Assembly (NCBI RefSeq): GCF_000247815.1
Contig: NC_021684.1
Coordinates: forward strand, 11,515,162-11,579,161
DNA: 64,000 nt
Reading direction: 5' to 3'
From: Ficedula albicollis
Lineage: Eukaryota > Chordata > Aves > Passeriformes > Muscicapidae
Part shown: piece by piece, positions 38,101 to 49,800 of the stretch
Layout of the letters: every line of letters starts with the position of its first letter
How positions within the stretch are numbered: the stretch's first letter is position 1
Notes under the pieces: model-generated
Told to the model about the DNA's origin: nothing
The model's input: only the letters and a program-made list of their open reading frames with translations
Database searches by the model: none
Program-made: the position numbers and the translations under genes

Positions 38101-41100
38101 ATGCTAGTTTATCAAGAATCAGCTGGACCAGGTGTGGAAGTTAGCACTACGCCAGTTTTGCTGGTAGCAAAAGTGCTGCAGAACTCACCTCCAAGAGGAC
38201 TGAGAATTCAAATCAAATCACTGTGAAGGACTCCAGTTTTTTTCTGCCAGGCTGTGCTCTCACATATACACACATGCTGTCATAGTTTTGGCTTAAATTG
38301 CTTTTATTTAGTTATACAAAATAGAAATTTCCAAATAAAAAGACTGGGTCAGAAATTGATGGAAAAAAAAAACCCAACAGTTTGGTTATCTAAGTTGGAT
38401 GACCCCAGGACAAGTCCAAAGCCTGACTCAGGCAGAAAAAGGGCCTGAGTTTGTGTTTTCCCTGTTCTTTGTGAGCACACAGAACACTGAGCAGGCAGAG
38501 CTCTCTGCTCATTGGTGTTTTCCTTCTCTTGCCCCCTAGCCCTGGCTTTTGCAGCTTGTTTTTTTACAGAGTAGGTTCTTGGAGGTAATGGCTTTGCTCT
38601 ACTCTCTTTGTAGGTGCCAGGTACAGTGAGGCCCTGACCCTGACCATGACCTCTGGCTGGAAATGAAGCTCATTGGCAAAATGTGTCATTGCCCTCTGGG
38701 GCAGCAAACAGGCCCCTGCCATCAGAGAGGGACTTGCACCTGTACTTTCAGTGCCAGGATTTGGTGGCACCTCAGGAAGGGTTTGAGTGTGAACCCAAAC
38801 TCCAGCCTTAGGAGCTGACACAGCAAGAGGCTGACTAAGCCCTGTGTGAAATAACTGCAGATTTCAGTGCTCCCAGGATGTGTGCTCGACACAGGAACCC
38901 CTGTAGGAGCAGCTGTACAGCTGAGTCAATGGGACATTTTCTGTCCAAATGAACTCCAAAGAACATCAGCCTTAAGGGCAGGGTAACACACTGAAATACA
39001 TGTCAGTGAAGAAAAAGGAAATTGTTCTCTTGTTCCCTTCAAGAGAAATCTGTTGATTCTCAGGAAGAAGAGCAGGTTATATCAGACTTTTCACCCCTCT
39101 GACATACATTTCATATTTTGAGCTACTCTGCTGCTTTCTGCTCTCCAGGAATCTGAGGCTTTTTGCCTAGTACAGGATTATTAAATCCAGGGATCAATGG
39201 AATTGTAGATAAGAGGTAGCAATAATGGAGCCAGCCCAATACTTGATGTGCTCTTTGGGTTTGAAACAGATGGAAACTTCCTAACCATGCCTGTTATGGT
39301 CTCTGCAGTCACTCATTATATATACAGGCTGCCCTTTTCAAGATATTTAACGCTCTTAAAGACACAGCCCTCAACTCATGTGATTTCTGTCATTTTACTT
39401 CCATAAAAATGAGGTTTCTAGCCCTAGTTTGCAGTGAAAAGTCTAGAAATTAAACCTCCTCAATGGCTCAGGTAACAGCATATTGAAAAGGAGGAAGAAA
39501 CAAACACAAAGCATGCAAGCAAATCTGAGAGTTCCTGATTTCTGACCCATGTGATTACTTTTTACAGGTGAGAATTGATTGTACTATAGGATAGGCTGTG
39601 AATTTGAGCCTTCCTTTTGAAAGGCAAGAGGCCAGAGAGGCAAATGAGAAGGCCATCAGCAAGTGTCTTTAAAATTACATTCCAGTAGAGAAATGGAAAA
39701 CCGTAGTCTGAGAAAGCACCAGTGGTAAACAGCACAGGAGGGAGAAGAATGAGGGACCAAAGGCTTCATAGAGAGGGAAAGGATTTGAGAAAGCTCAAAG
39801 AATTACAACATAAACAAGAGGGTAAATTCTAGCATGATAAAAATGAGTTCATTTGGAGTTTACAGCCTGACATTACTATACTATCAGTGAAGTTGTTTCA
39901 GCTCTATTGTGTAAGCTACATGCCATATAATTTTGAATGTTGTTCTCTAATGCAGTGTTTTCCCCATTTGGACAGGCACTCATACAGGCACTCATAAGCT
40001 TCTGAATGGCAATTTCTAGTCATGGGAGTGTAAATTGCCTGCAACATAAATGTAACACCAACTGAAACATCTCCTTTGCCATGTTGTTAGGGTGGGAAAT
40101 GGATTGTAAATGCAAGTCTGGAGGGAATAGAAGTGATGCTGTTTGAATGTGTAATTTTAGGGGGGAACAACGTTGTGCTAGACTAAGGTTATTGATTATA
40201 GCATTTTAAATGTGACGTTCTGTGGAAAGCTATTCTGAAGAGAGGTGGCCAATGGACATCAACAGCACTATGATATGTGAGATGTAACAAGAAAATTGTT
40301 TCAAGTCTGCAGGGAGAAGGAACAATGTCCCTTTACATGGAAAAGTAATTTCAGTGCAAGTCCACAGAGACCTGTAACAATACTGTTTAGGTGTGAGATT
40401 CTATGGGAAATGAGTTTCAGTACCACTCTGTTAGGTTGAATAAGGTCATGAGATTATGATGAGAAAATTATTTGTTGAAGGCTCAAACAATAGCCACAGA
40501 ACAGATCATCAGCATCAGTGAGCTTCCATTTGAGGCAGCAAAGATACCCAGCCTTTCCTGTTCCTTAAGAAATGGAGCCTCAGCTTCAGCTCCCAAAGGA
40601 AATGAGCAGATTTTAGATCTGGGTGATCTCACCAGGCCTCTGGGGTGGCTGAGGAGCAGGGACAGCACTGGACATTGCCTTTTAATTTTTCTGCCTGGCC
40701 TGCCCACTCCCCAAGCTCTGCCCCTGTGGGAGGAGTGCGAGAACCAATTCTGAACATTCACCCTGTGCTCTTAGGCAGTGACTGCTCTGTCCTGCTCTGC
40801 AAAGCTCAGTCTGAGACAGTCCCAAACGGGGCACAGGAGCAAGCACCATGTCAGGGAAAGTGTTTTCTCTTACTCACTTCCTGCAGGTACAGTTGTAGCA
40901 GGCCCAGGGGGTCATGCTCCATCCAGATTTGTTTCAACAACTCCTGCTCTCATTACACAAGTCTGTTACTGTCCCTGTGTCCAAACATAATCACAGTTTA
41001 GGGAAATGTGAGCTCCAGTCATCCTGTCTGTCTATTAACCATGGGATTTCAACAGCTTATAATGTAGTTGGGGTTTGCATTCAAATCTAAATTTTACAGT

Positions 41101-42988
41101 TCCAGCCAAACTACCTCAAACAAGATTCCCATTTTAAGAAAAGAAGGACAATTTCCAGGCAAATGATTCACCTTGAGTCCCATAAGCACAAATTCTTGGA
41201 ATAAAGCATTAAGTAACATCTTCAGCAGATGAGGTTATGATGACACAACTTGAACATGTTTCTGTGTTCCCTATATATTATGTATATAGAAATAGCTTTT
41301 AATTGCCAAGGTCGTCAGCGTCCAAGAAATACCATAGATAGGTGGGAAGAGGAGGTGCGAATGAGCTGCCTGATTCAGTTATATGTTTTGAATGTATGAT
41401 AAGCCATATTTATATAATTTATGGGCAATAATTTCCATGATACAACAGTAAGAAGCTGTTAGAAAATGTAGTAATTGTTGTACTAATATGAAGAAAATAG
41501 TAATAGAACAATGATCTAAAGCATTACTGGCTTGCTAGTCAAAGTAGAACCTTTTTTGAAATTACAGCTCTGTGTGGTCCCACTGTATTCACCAAACCAT
41601 GGTTGGTTACTTTGATTGACGCAATCTTCTTCATGGCAATTAATTTTTTCTGCAGTTATTTCCTCTGTCATTCCAGAGAGGGACCTAAACTACTTCCTAT
41701 TTGTCATGAATTTTTGAAAATAATTAGCCATATTCTGGGCAAATGAGATGTCCCTCTTCTAAGCATTCCAGCAAAGATAAGGAATTGCTGTGAGAGAGCC
41801 CAGAAAGAGCTATTTGTCTGAAAGGAACAAATCAACATTTCCAAGCCAATTTGCCCCTCTCTTCAGGTCTGTGCACAACCTGCCTCCCACATTTCTCTTG
41901 GGGCTCAGAAGGATGTGTAAAGCAAATATAAAGGGAGATTAATATCAGAGGGGTGTTCAGGTGCAAAAAACAGTTTGTGTCCATCTCTAGCTCCCAGGAT
42001 ATGTTGATATGAAGTTTAAGTAAGGCTCTGTGCACTGGTTTGTGATTTTTTTTCTGTAACAAACTGCAGAGGCAGTAAATCATATCCAGAAGCATGTAGT
42101 CATGGCAAATGACTCAGTTCTTTCTATTAATAAAAGCAGAGGCTTCAGTTCCTGTCTTCCAGGGTAGCTGATTGATTTACAATATAACAGCTTCTCTTTC
42201 AGGTTTCCTAGTATTTGTGTTCAAATAGATTTGGAAATCGAACTGATGAAACCTGAAGATAGGGACCAGATTGTGATCTTAATTGCTTCTGAGAATGGAT
42301 CTGTTCAGATTTTCTAGATTGTAAAGGAGGAAAAGCCAATTTATAAAATCTTGTAACAATCCAGTGGAATTTTTTATCGTTGTTTGAATTAATCATCTGC
42401 CTATTATTAATCTTAATCTCTTGGAGAACACAGACAGCCTGTGTTACATTATCTTCCAGCAGAGCTTCCTTGGCTTTCAAACTTTCTCTTAAAAAGGCAA
42501 AGGAAATCTTATCTGTTGCATTTCCTCACAGCCATGTTGGCAAAGGATCTTGGGGATGGTCACAGCATGGTTGGAAGCAACATAAAAGCAGAACCCCATA
42601 TTATTGTAGATGTCTTGGTTTTGGATGTATCTTCCCAAAATCTTGGAGCAGCTGCAGCTTATTCTTGCTTTGATCAGCTTTGAGCTGATTTTTGCTTCTT
42701 GTGTATGGGAAAGTAGCAGCAAATCTGCTTTCCTTGGGATGTATTTGGTGGATACTGCATGTGAGAGCCCTGGGAGACTTTCCTCTCATGTACTATGAGC
42801 CACTGAGCTTCATTTACACCAAGGGTGATTCTACAAAGAGAAACTGTAGAGACTTAATAAAATTATTTCCCAAATCCCTGCTGTAATGGGTACATCTCTA
42901 TTATATGGATATACTTACATTCATTCAGCTTAACTGAGTAGCAGACCAACTGCAGTGGTTGGGTTACTGAAGAAACAAAGTTTCATTT

Positions 42989-43006
42989 AAAAAAAAAAAA
43001 AAAAAA
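42989..43006. repeat. poly-A run at the duplication border
   Basis: 18 consecutive A directly left of copy 1 of the 701-bp tandem duplication. No A-run precedes copy 2. Confidence 0.85.
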
Positions 43007-43007
43007 C

Positions 43008-44409
43008 TCTGTATTTTTTACAACTGTAGACTGCAATTCAATTTCTCAGCCTGGCAAATCTTCACCAGAGTTTTCTTTGTAACTAATGGAGTCACTCTGA
43101 ATTCACATTCAAAGAAGAGCAGAAACAGAATATAATTCCTTTGGAATTCCAGAGTCTCTTTTGCTTGGTTTCCCAGTCTTTGCAGTGCCCTAATTTAATT
43201 GCTTATCTTAAATTGTTTATTGCTCTTTATTTTAATACCCAGCCCATCATGTTACAACACAGTATATTGGGAAACAGTTTATGCAACCTTCTATTACTGC
43301 TGAGAGAAGGAAATGAAGCATCAGTTATATTTGTTAGCCAGAGAAGAGGGAGCAGAAGTAAATCAGCTTGAGCTGCAGCAAGGTAATTTAAGTAAAAGGT
43401 AAACTTTGATGTAGTGTACTTTAGCTGTGTATAAAGATGTCCAGGACCAGTATGGAATCAGCATATCAGGACATCAGGACTTGACCAGACAGCTGCATCT
43501 CAGGGAATAGAAGGAGATAGAGAGAACAGTTGTGCTGTGCTTGGTGAAGTACTTTGGCCTAGAGGACAAGCTAATATTTCAGTTCAATTTAAATTACCTT
43601 ATGTCCATTCTTCTGTAAAATGAAATATCCTTGTGTTAAAAAATGCAATGGATGCATACACAGGAAATCAGGTGAAGAGCAGAAATTACCCGATCCTCTC
43701 AGTACTGGTCTGTATTTTTTACAACTGTAGACTGCAATTCAATTTCTCAGCCTGGCAAATCTTCACCAGAGTTTTCTTTGTAACTAATGGAGTCACTCTG
43801 AATTCACATTCAAAGAAGAGCAGAAACAGAATATAATTCCTTTGGAATTCCAGAGTCTCTTTTGCTTGGTTTCCCAGTCTTTGCAGTGCCCTAATTTAAT
43901 TGCTTATCTTAAATTGTTTATTGCTCTTTATTTTAATACCCAGCCCATCATGTTACAACACAGTATATTGGGAAACAGTTTATGCAACCTTCTATTACTG
44001 CTGAGAGAAGGAAATGAAGCATCAGTTATATTTGTTAGCCAGAGAAGAGGGAGCAGAAGTAAATCAGCTTGAGCTGCAGCAAGGTAATTTAAGTAAAAGG
44101 TAAACTTTGATGTAGTGTACTTTAGCTGTGTATAAAGATGTCCAGGACCAGTATGGAATCAGCATATCAGGACATCAGGACTTGACCAGACAGCTGCATC
44201 TCAGGGAATAGAAGGAGATAGAGAGAACAGTTGTGCTGTGCTTGGTGAAGTACTTTGGCCTAGAGGACAAGCTAATATTTCAGTTCAATTTAAATTACCT
44301 TATGTCCATTCTTCTGTAAAATGAAATATCCTTGTGTTAAAAAATGCAATGGATGCATACACAGGAAATCAGGTGAAGAGCAGAAATTACCCGATCCTCT
44401 CAGTACTGG
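43008..44409. repeat. exact 701-bp tandem duplication (two copies)
   Basis: Copy 1 is 43008-43708 and copy 2 is 43709-44409, directly adjacent in the same orientation. I compared them by eye and saw no difference. The identical 76-codon open frames at 43141 and 43842 are by-products. The content is anonymous AT-rich DNA with no gene. It is either a very recent duplication or a retained haplotype copy (false duplication) in the assembly. Confidence 0.93.
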
Positions 44410-45546
44410 AAATGTCCCATTTCTCCTTCCCCCAAAGTACACACATAAGAGCATCAGAGATAGATACTTTGACGTCAACTCACATCTGTGCATTCTATAG
44501 CACATACACAAATCCAGTGATCCTTTGTGCTTCTGAAACACATTTCTCATTTCCTAGGGTAGAACAAAGAATTCTGGTGGAAGTCAGGGACCCATCCCAA
44601 TGGACTCTGCAGATCAGACTTGTGCTGTTCACTGGGTACCACACACAGACCATCACACTGGGAACACATGCAGCCATTTCTTTCCTTTAAAAAGCAGCAT
44701 CATTTTATTATTTCAGAGTCTTACATAACTGCGTGGTGAAAATGAGAACACAGATCTGGGCCACAAAACATTCCAACAATTCTCATTGCAAAAGAAATAT
44801 AAACTTCAGCATCCATCAAACAATTCTCCCTCCAAATGAATAGTGAACATACAAACCCACCATCTCAGCTTGAGTTCCTTTGCAAAAGAAAGCCCTCTGG
44901 AGTTATTAAAAATAATAATAAAATAATCCAGGCTCCCAACAGACAGCATTTGAGCATCATGTCAAGTTCCTATAAAGTAGCGCAGCAACACCTCCTTTTA
45001 CTAATTTTCCTGAGTCCCCAGTGGCTTCCCAGTGCCACAAATTAAGCTTACATTCCTTTCTGTAAGCCTAGCAAAAGTTGCAGACCCAGTGTCCCCTGTG
45101 CACAGCTCTTTGAGGTCGGATGCTTTGGGTTGTCTGGTTGTTACTCATGCCTCCCACTGTGAGGCCAAATATTTCCCTGCCCCACCATTTTCCTTTCCCC
45201 CCCCCGCGTGTTACAGATCCCTGTTCCTCTGCAGGGTGTCCTGGAGAGCGGCTGTGCCGGGACAATGCCGGTACAATGGCGGGACAATGACAGCAGCAGG
45301 CGCGTGTTGAGCGATCTCACAGGGAGGGAGCAGTGCTTTGCTGAAGGCACCAGTCTTCTGCCTTTCATTTTAATTGCATCTCCATTCTGATGCCTTGGCA
45401 AAGCCCAGTGGTCTGCCTAGTGCAGATGTGGCCATCTGTGTCCAGTTTCCCTTTGTATCTGTAGTTCTCCTTCCTTTTAATTTCAGTTTTATCTTCTTGT
45501 GTTTAGAACTCCCTCTTTATTTTGTTGTTGCCCTCTTCTCTGTATA
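44410..45546. other. intergenic sequence between duplication and TTCC array
   Basis: No gene is recognised. The first 700 bp are AT-rich. From about 45180 a small CpG-rich patch contains a triplicated 11-mer (45256-45288), followed by a T/C-rich approach to the array. Confidence 0.6.
45256..45288. repeat. 11-bp tandem triplet
   Basis: Three adjacent 11-bp units: GCCGGGACAAT, GCCGGTACAAT and GGCGGGACAAT. They lie inside a small CpG-containing patch (about 45200-45315). Confidence 0.8.
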
Positions 45547-46850
45547 TTCCTTCCTTCCTTCCTTCCTTCCTTCCTTCCTTCCTTCCTTCCTTCCTTCCTT
45601 CCTTCCTTCCTTCCTTCCTTCCTTCCTTCCTTCCTTCCTTCCTTCCTTCCTTCCTTCCTTCCTTCCTTCCTTCCTTCCTTCCTTCCTTCCTTCCTTCCTT
45701 CCTTCCTTCCTTCCTTCCTTCCTTCCTTCCTTCCTTCCTTCCTTCCTTCCTTCCTTCCTTCCTTCCTTCCTTCCTTCCTTCCTTCCTTCCTTCCTTCCTT
45801 CCTTCCTTCCTTCCTTCCTTCCTTCCTTCCTTCCTTCCTTCCTTCCTTCCTTCCTTCCTTCCTTCCTTCCTTCCTTCCTTCCTTCCTTCCTTCCTTCCTT
45901 CCTTCCTTCCTTCCTTCCTTCCTTCCTTCCTTCCTTCCTTCCTTCCTTCCTTCCTTCCTTCCTTCCTTCCTTCCTTCCTTCCTTCCTTCCTTCCTTCCTT
46001 CCTTCCTTCCTTCCTTCCTTCCTTCCTTCCTTCCTTCCTTCCTTCCTTCCTTCCTTCCTTCCTTCCTTCCTTCCTTCCTTCCTTCCTTCCTTCCTTCCTT
46101 CCTTCCTTCCTTCCTTCCTTCCTTCCTTCCTTCCTTCCTTCCTTCCTTCCTTCCTTCCTTCCTTCCTTCCTTCCTTCCTTCCTTCCTTCCTTCCTTCCTT
46201 CCTTCCTTCCTTCCTTCCTTCCTTCCTTCCTTCCTTCCTTCCTTCCTTCCTTCCTTCCTTCCTTCCTTCCTTCCTTCCTTCCTTCCTTCCTTCCTTCCTT
46301 CCTTCCTTCCTTCCTTCCTTCCTTCCTTCCTTCCTTCCTTCCTTCCTTCCTTCCTTCCTTCCTTCCTTCCTTCCTTCCTTCCTTCCTTCCTTCCTTCCTT
46401 CCTTCCTTCCTTCCTTCCTTCCTTCCTTCCTTCCTTCCTTCCTTCCTTCCTTCCTTCCTTCCTTCCTTCCTTCCTTCCTTCCTTCCTTCCTTCCTTCCTT
46501 CCTTCCTTCCTTCCTTCCTTCCTTCCTTCCTTCCTTCCTTCCTTCCTTCCTTCCTTCCTTCCTTCCTTCCTTCCTTCCTTCCTTCCTTCCTTCCTTCCTT
46601 CCTTCCTTCCTTCCTTCCTTCCTTCCTTCCTTCCTTCCTTCCTTCCTTCCTTCCTTCCTTCCTTCCTTCCTTCCTTCCTTCCTTCCTTCCTTCCTTCCTT
46701 CCTTCCTTCCTTCCTTCCTTCCTTCCTTCCTTCCTTCCTTCCTTCCTTCCTTCCTTCCTTCCTTCCTTCCTTCCTTCCTTCCTTCCTTCCTTCCTTCCTT
46801 CCTTCCTTCCTTCCTTCCTTCCTTCCTTCCTTCCTTCCTTCCTTCCTTCC
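45547..46850. repeat. (TTCC)326 microsatellite
   Basis: 1304 bp of uninterrupted TTCC (GGAA on the minus strand), exactly 326 units, ending in a slightly degenerate CTCCCTTGGAAG. It is a mirror-symmetric polypurine/polypyrimidine tract able to form triplex DNA. Open frames reading SFLP or GRKE repeats through it are not genes. Confidence 0.97.
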
Positions 46851-49800
46851 CTCCCTTGGAAGCCCCACACTGCTTGGCTTGGCTGAGCTCACAGAACCCC
46901 ACCACGTGGCTGTTCAACATCTCCAAGCCTCCATTGCTGCTGAACCAGATCCAGAGAAAGCAGAGAAGTGTGGCCAAAATGTGGGGGTACACATCACTCC
47001 CCACCTCCAGGGGACACTAACTGCCATGTGGATCAGCAGCTCAGTCCTGGAAGCACACGGGTTCTTAGGTGGCTTTTGGGGACCCTAAAGCAGCTTCTTG
47101 TCAGGAAGGTCATTCCTGTGATCAGATAAAGGTCAGTCAGCCTTTTAGTTGTCCCAATTAAGGACCTCACCATTTTTAATAGGCTACAGACACAGCCACA
47201 GTTTGTACTTTTGTTTGTACTCTTTATTTCAGTGACAGGAAGAGAAGAGTGGTGGCATTGGGATTTTCTTAGGAGAGCAGCACACTTTGAGGTGAGGTCC
47301 AGGGGCACCCATTTTGTGTTTGTCAGCTGTATTAGTCACAAACAGAGACTGGCAGTGTTTTCAACTGGGTGCTGCTCCCTTGTCTCTACCAATGTCTTCT
47401 GCAGAAGTTTCACCTTTTTATACTTCACTTTTTCCACACCTAACCTTCATAAACATAAAGATAAATAAATTTTTCCCTCCTTGTGAAGCATTGTCAAGGC
47501 ATTGGGTAAAAGACACAGTATTATAATAAAATTTTATTGTCATTACTATTCATTCAGTGAGCATGTTCAAGGAAAGTTTGTTTAAACTGTGCCACTTGGC
47601 CTAATTAAGCAGTCAGCCATGAATGAAGCCACTCAGAGACTGATCTTTGTCCTGGTGCCACGGTCACCAAAGGTCGAAGCAAGGGCAAGCAGGACTCCTC
47701 TGTCCCCATGCAGAACTACAGCACAGCAGTAAATATTCATCAAAAATTAGCATTCCACTCACAGGCAGGTGGCAAATGTATGTAAGAAAGCCAGTTTCCA
47801 AAAAGCATGGTTTTCAAAAACCCCTGGTGACAGGAAAAATATTTAAAGTGGGAGGAAAAGTGATCAACACAAAATGTTAGAGGCATTAGCACACGAAAAA
47901 TTGGTGGTGACAGAGTTGTGGCTGACACTGCAGGCACAGAATAATTTTGCTGGTATTTTCTCATGAAAGAAACCTGCGAGTGAGAGAGAGAGTGTCCACA
48001 CATGACTTCTCTTCCTTTATCTTCCCAACAACTACATTTGCTTACCACTCCGTGTTTCTTTCCCCAAGATCTGGTATGTCTGGGCCATGTGCAGAAGTGT
48101 TCTGATGAGCCTCTGGTGGAATGGAGTCATGGGGGAGACAGAGGTGTGCACATAAGTTGGGCCAGACCTTCCAGAGCTGTCAGGAAATGAGATTGATTTG
48201 TCTGCTTGATGGGAGGATTGGCCCAAGGAGTGCTTTCTGTGAAGTGTGCCCACCAGTAATGCATGGAAGGACAGTTTGGAAGAGCATGCCCTGAGCCCAG
48301 GCTGGGATGGACAATGCACGGATGCAACATCACAGGACTTTGGTGGGGTGAAGTAATTTGGCCTTTCTCCCTGCAGCTAGAACTTGCAGTGGGCACTGTC
48401 ATCAGGAGAGGCTCCTAGATAAAGCCTGGCCCTTTCTGGGTGTTGGGTGGCAGCAATAAACCTTTGCCATCCCTCTGACCACCTCTGCTTAGGTCTCACA
48501 GACTCAGCTGAAGCTCTGTTTCCTCAGCAGCAGCTATCACTTCATCTCTTGCTCTGAACCTCCAGGTAGTTACACACAATTATTCTACAAGTGCATTCAC
48601 AGCAAAAGGAGGCTATATACCTCCTCTGTATGCCTTCCCCTCCACCCCCTGTTGCCCTCTTGACACAGGGCAGGACATATTTCATCCTAGAGCCCCAAAG
48701 CTGATTTGCCATGTGCAGCAGCTCCAGTTAGATCTCTTTCTTGGACAGCTTCTCTGGCATGACTTAGGTGCTGGAATGTGTGCCGTAGGCTCAGTAGATC
48801 CCACCCAGGCAGTGATTTAATCTGACAGTTGTATTTATTCGTGGTGACATCCCTGGCAGCAGCAGCACAGAATGTTCAGGCAGTGCAGGGAGGAGGAGGA
48901 GGGACGGGTGGGTGCCACCAGCACAGCCAGAGCCTGGCTGAGGGGAGCTGGGGCTGCCTTTGCATTCAGCCTGTACCAGCCCAGCTGCTCCCAGGAGGAG
49001 CTTATTGCAGATACCCACTCAGTAGGCTCCCTCAAGCAGAGTAAATTATATATTTGGAGAAAAAAAGAAGGGGAAAAAAATAGTGTAAAGCAGTCAGCAT
49101 GATGGAGCTGTCCCCTGGCTGATCTGTTTGGGGAGCACAAGTGTGCAATTAGCCTGGAGAAACAGAATGTTATTCTTTGCCATGAGACACCCTCTGGAAG
49201 CTCCTGGTGGGAGCCTTTAAGTTGTTTTCACCAAGTGTGGGTCTGTGGCAGGCCCAGGTAACTGAGCTGTGGTAGGGCTGCCCTGGCTGGGGATCTTTGC
49301 CCTTCAAAAGGCAGAAGGAGCACATGCACACACATCCTGGAAATGGGGCTTTCCTTGCCAGTCTGTGCAGCATCTCAATATTTCTTCAGGTCCATGGTGC
49401 AGGCTTTTGGCATTAACAAGAGTTTGTGGTACTTACCAGATATAAAGGTTCTTTACCATTCTTCAGGGGTCTCTCTGAGCAGCGCATTCACTTATGGAAA
49501 TACTGTAACCTGAAAAATTTAATGCAAAATGGTGCTTTAGACACGCTCTGGCACAGAGATAGGAATACTAAGCTGAAACAAAATGTCCAGCTCTGTCAGC
49601 TGGGCACAGAAGTGCAGAGCTGCAGCTTCTGCTGGGGTCAGTAGCTGCTTACAAACGTCTCAGAGCAAAACTAAGGGCGTTAGCATGTCCCCCCACAAAC
49701 ACTGTTTGTTTCCAGCCTGTTTAATGTCACACCCAGGACCTCCGTGTTCCTCCAGGATCCCAGACTGCTGGGTTGCACAAGTGCCTGTGATGTGATGTGG

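Larger units (their letters stand above)
30200..42988. other. intergenic sequence, no gene recognised
   Basis: AT-rich sequence with scattered short open frames lacking domain signatures. It includes a perfect hairpin (32173-32201), a T-run (35106-35140) and short stretches that retain CpG and homeodomain-type TAATT words (34380-34450, 35220-35370, 41300-41410). These stretches might be conserved non-coding elements. Confidence 0.6.

Noticed and set aside
43141..44072. Two identical 76-codon open frames
   Set aside because: Identity comes from the 701-bp tandem duplication. The frame has no domain, no splice context and AT-rich composition.
45374..47088. Open frames of 450-550 codons with SFLP or GRKE repeats
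   Set aside because: They are produced by the TTCC microsatellite, which is open in all frames. There is no conserved flanking coding sequence.
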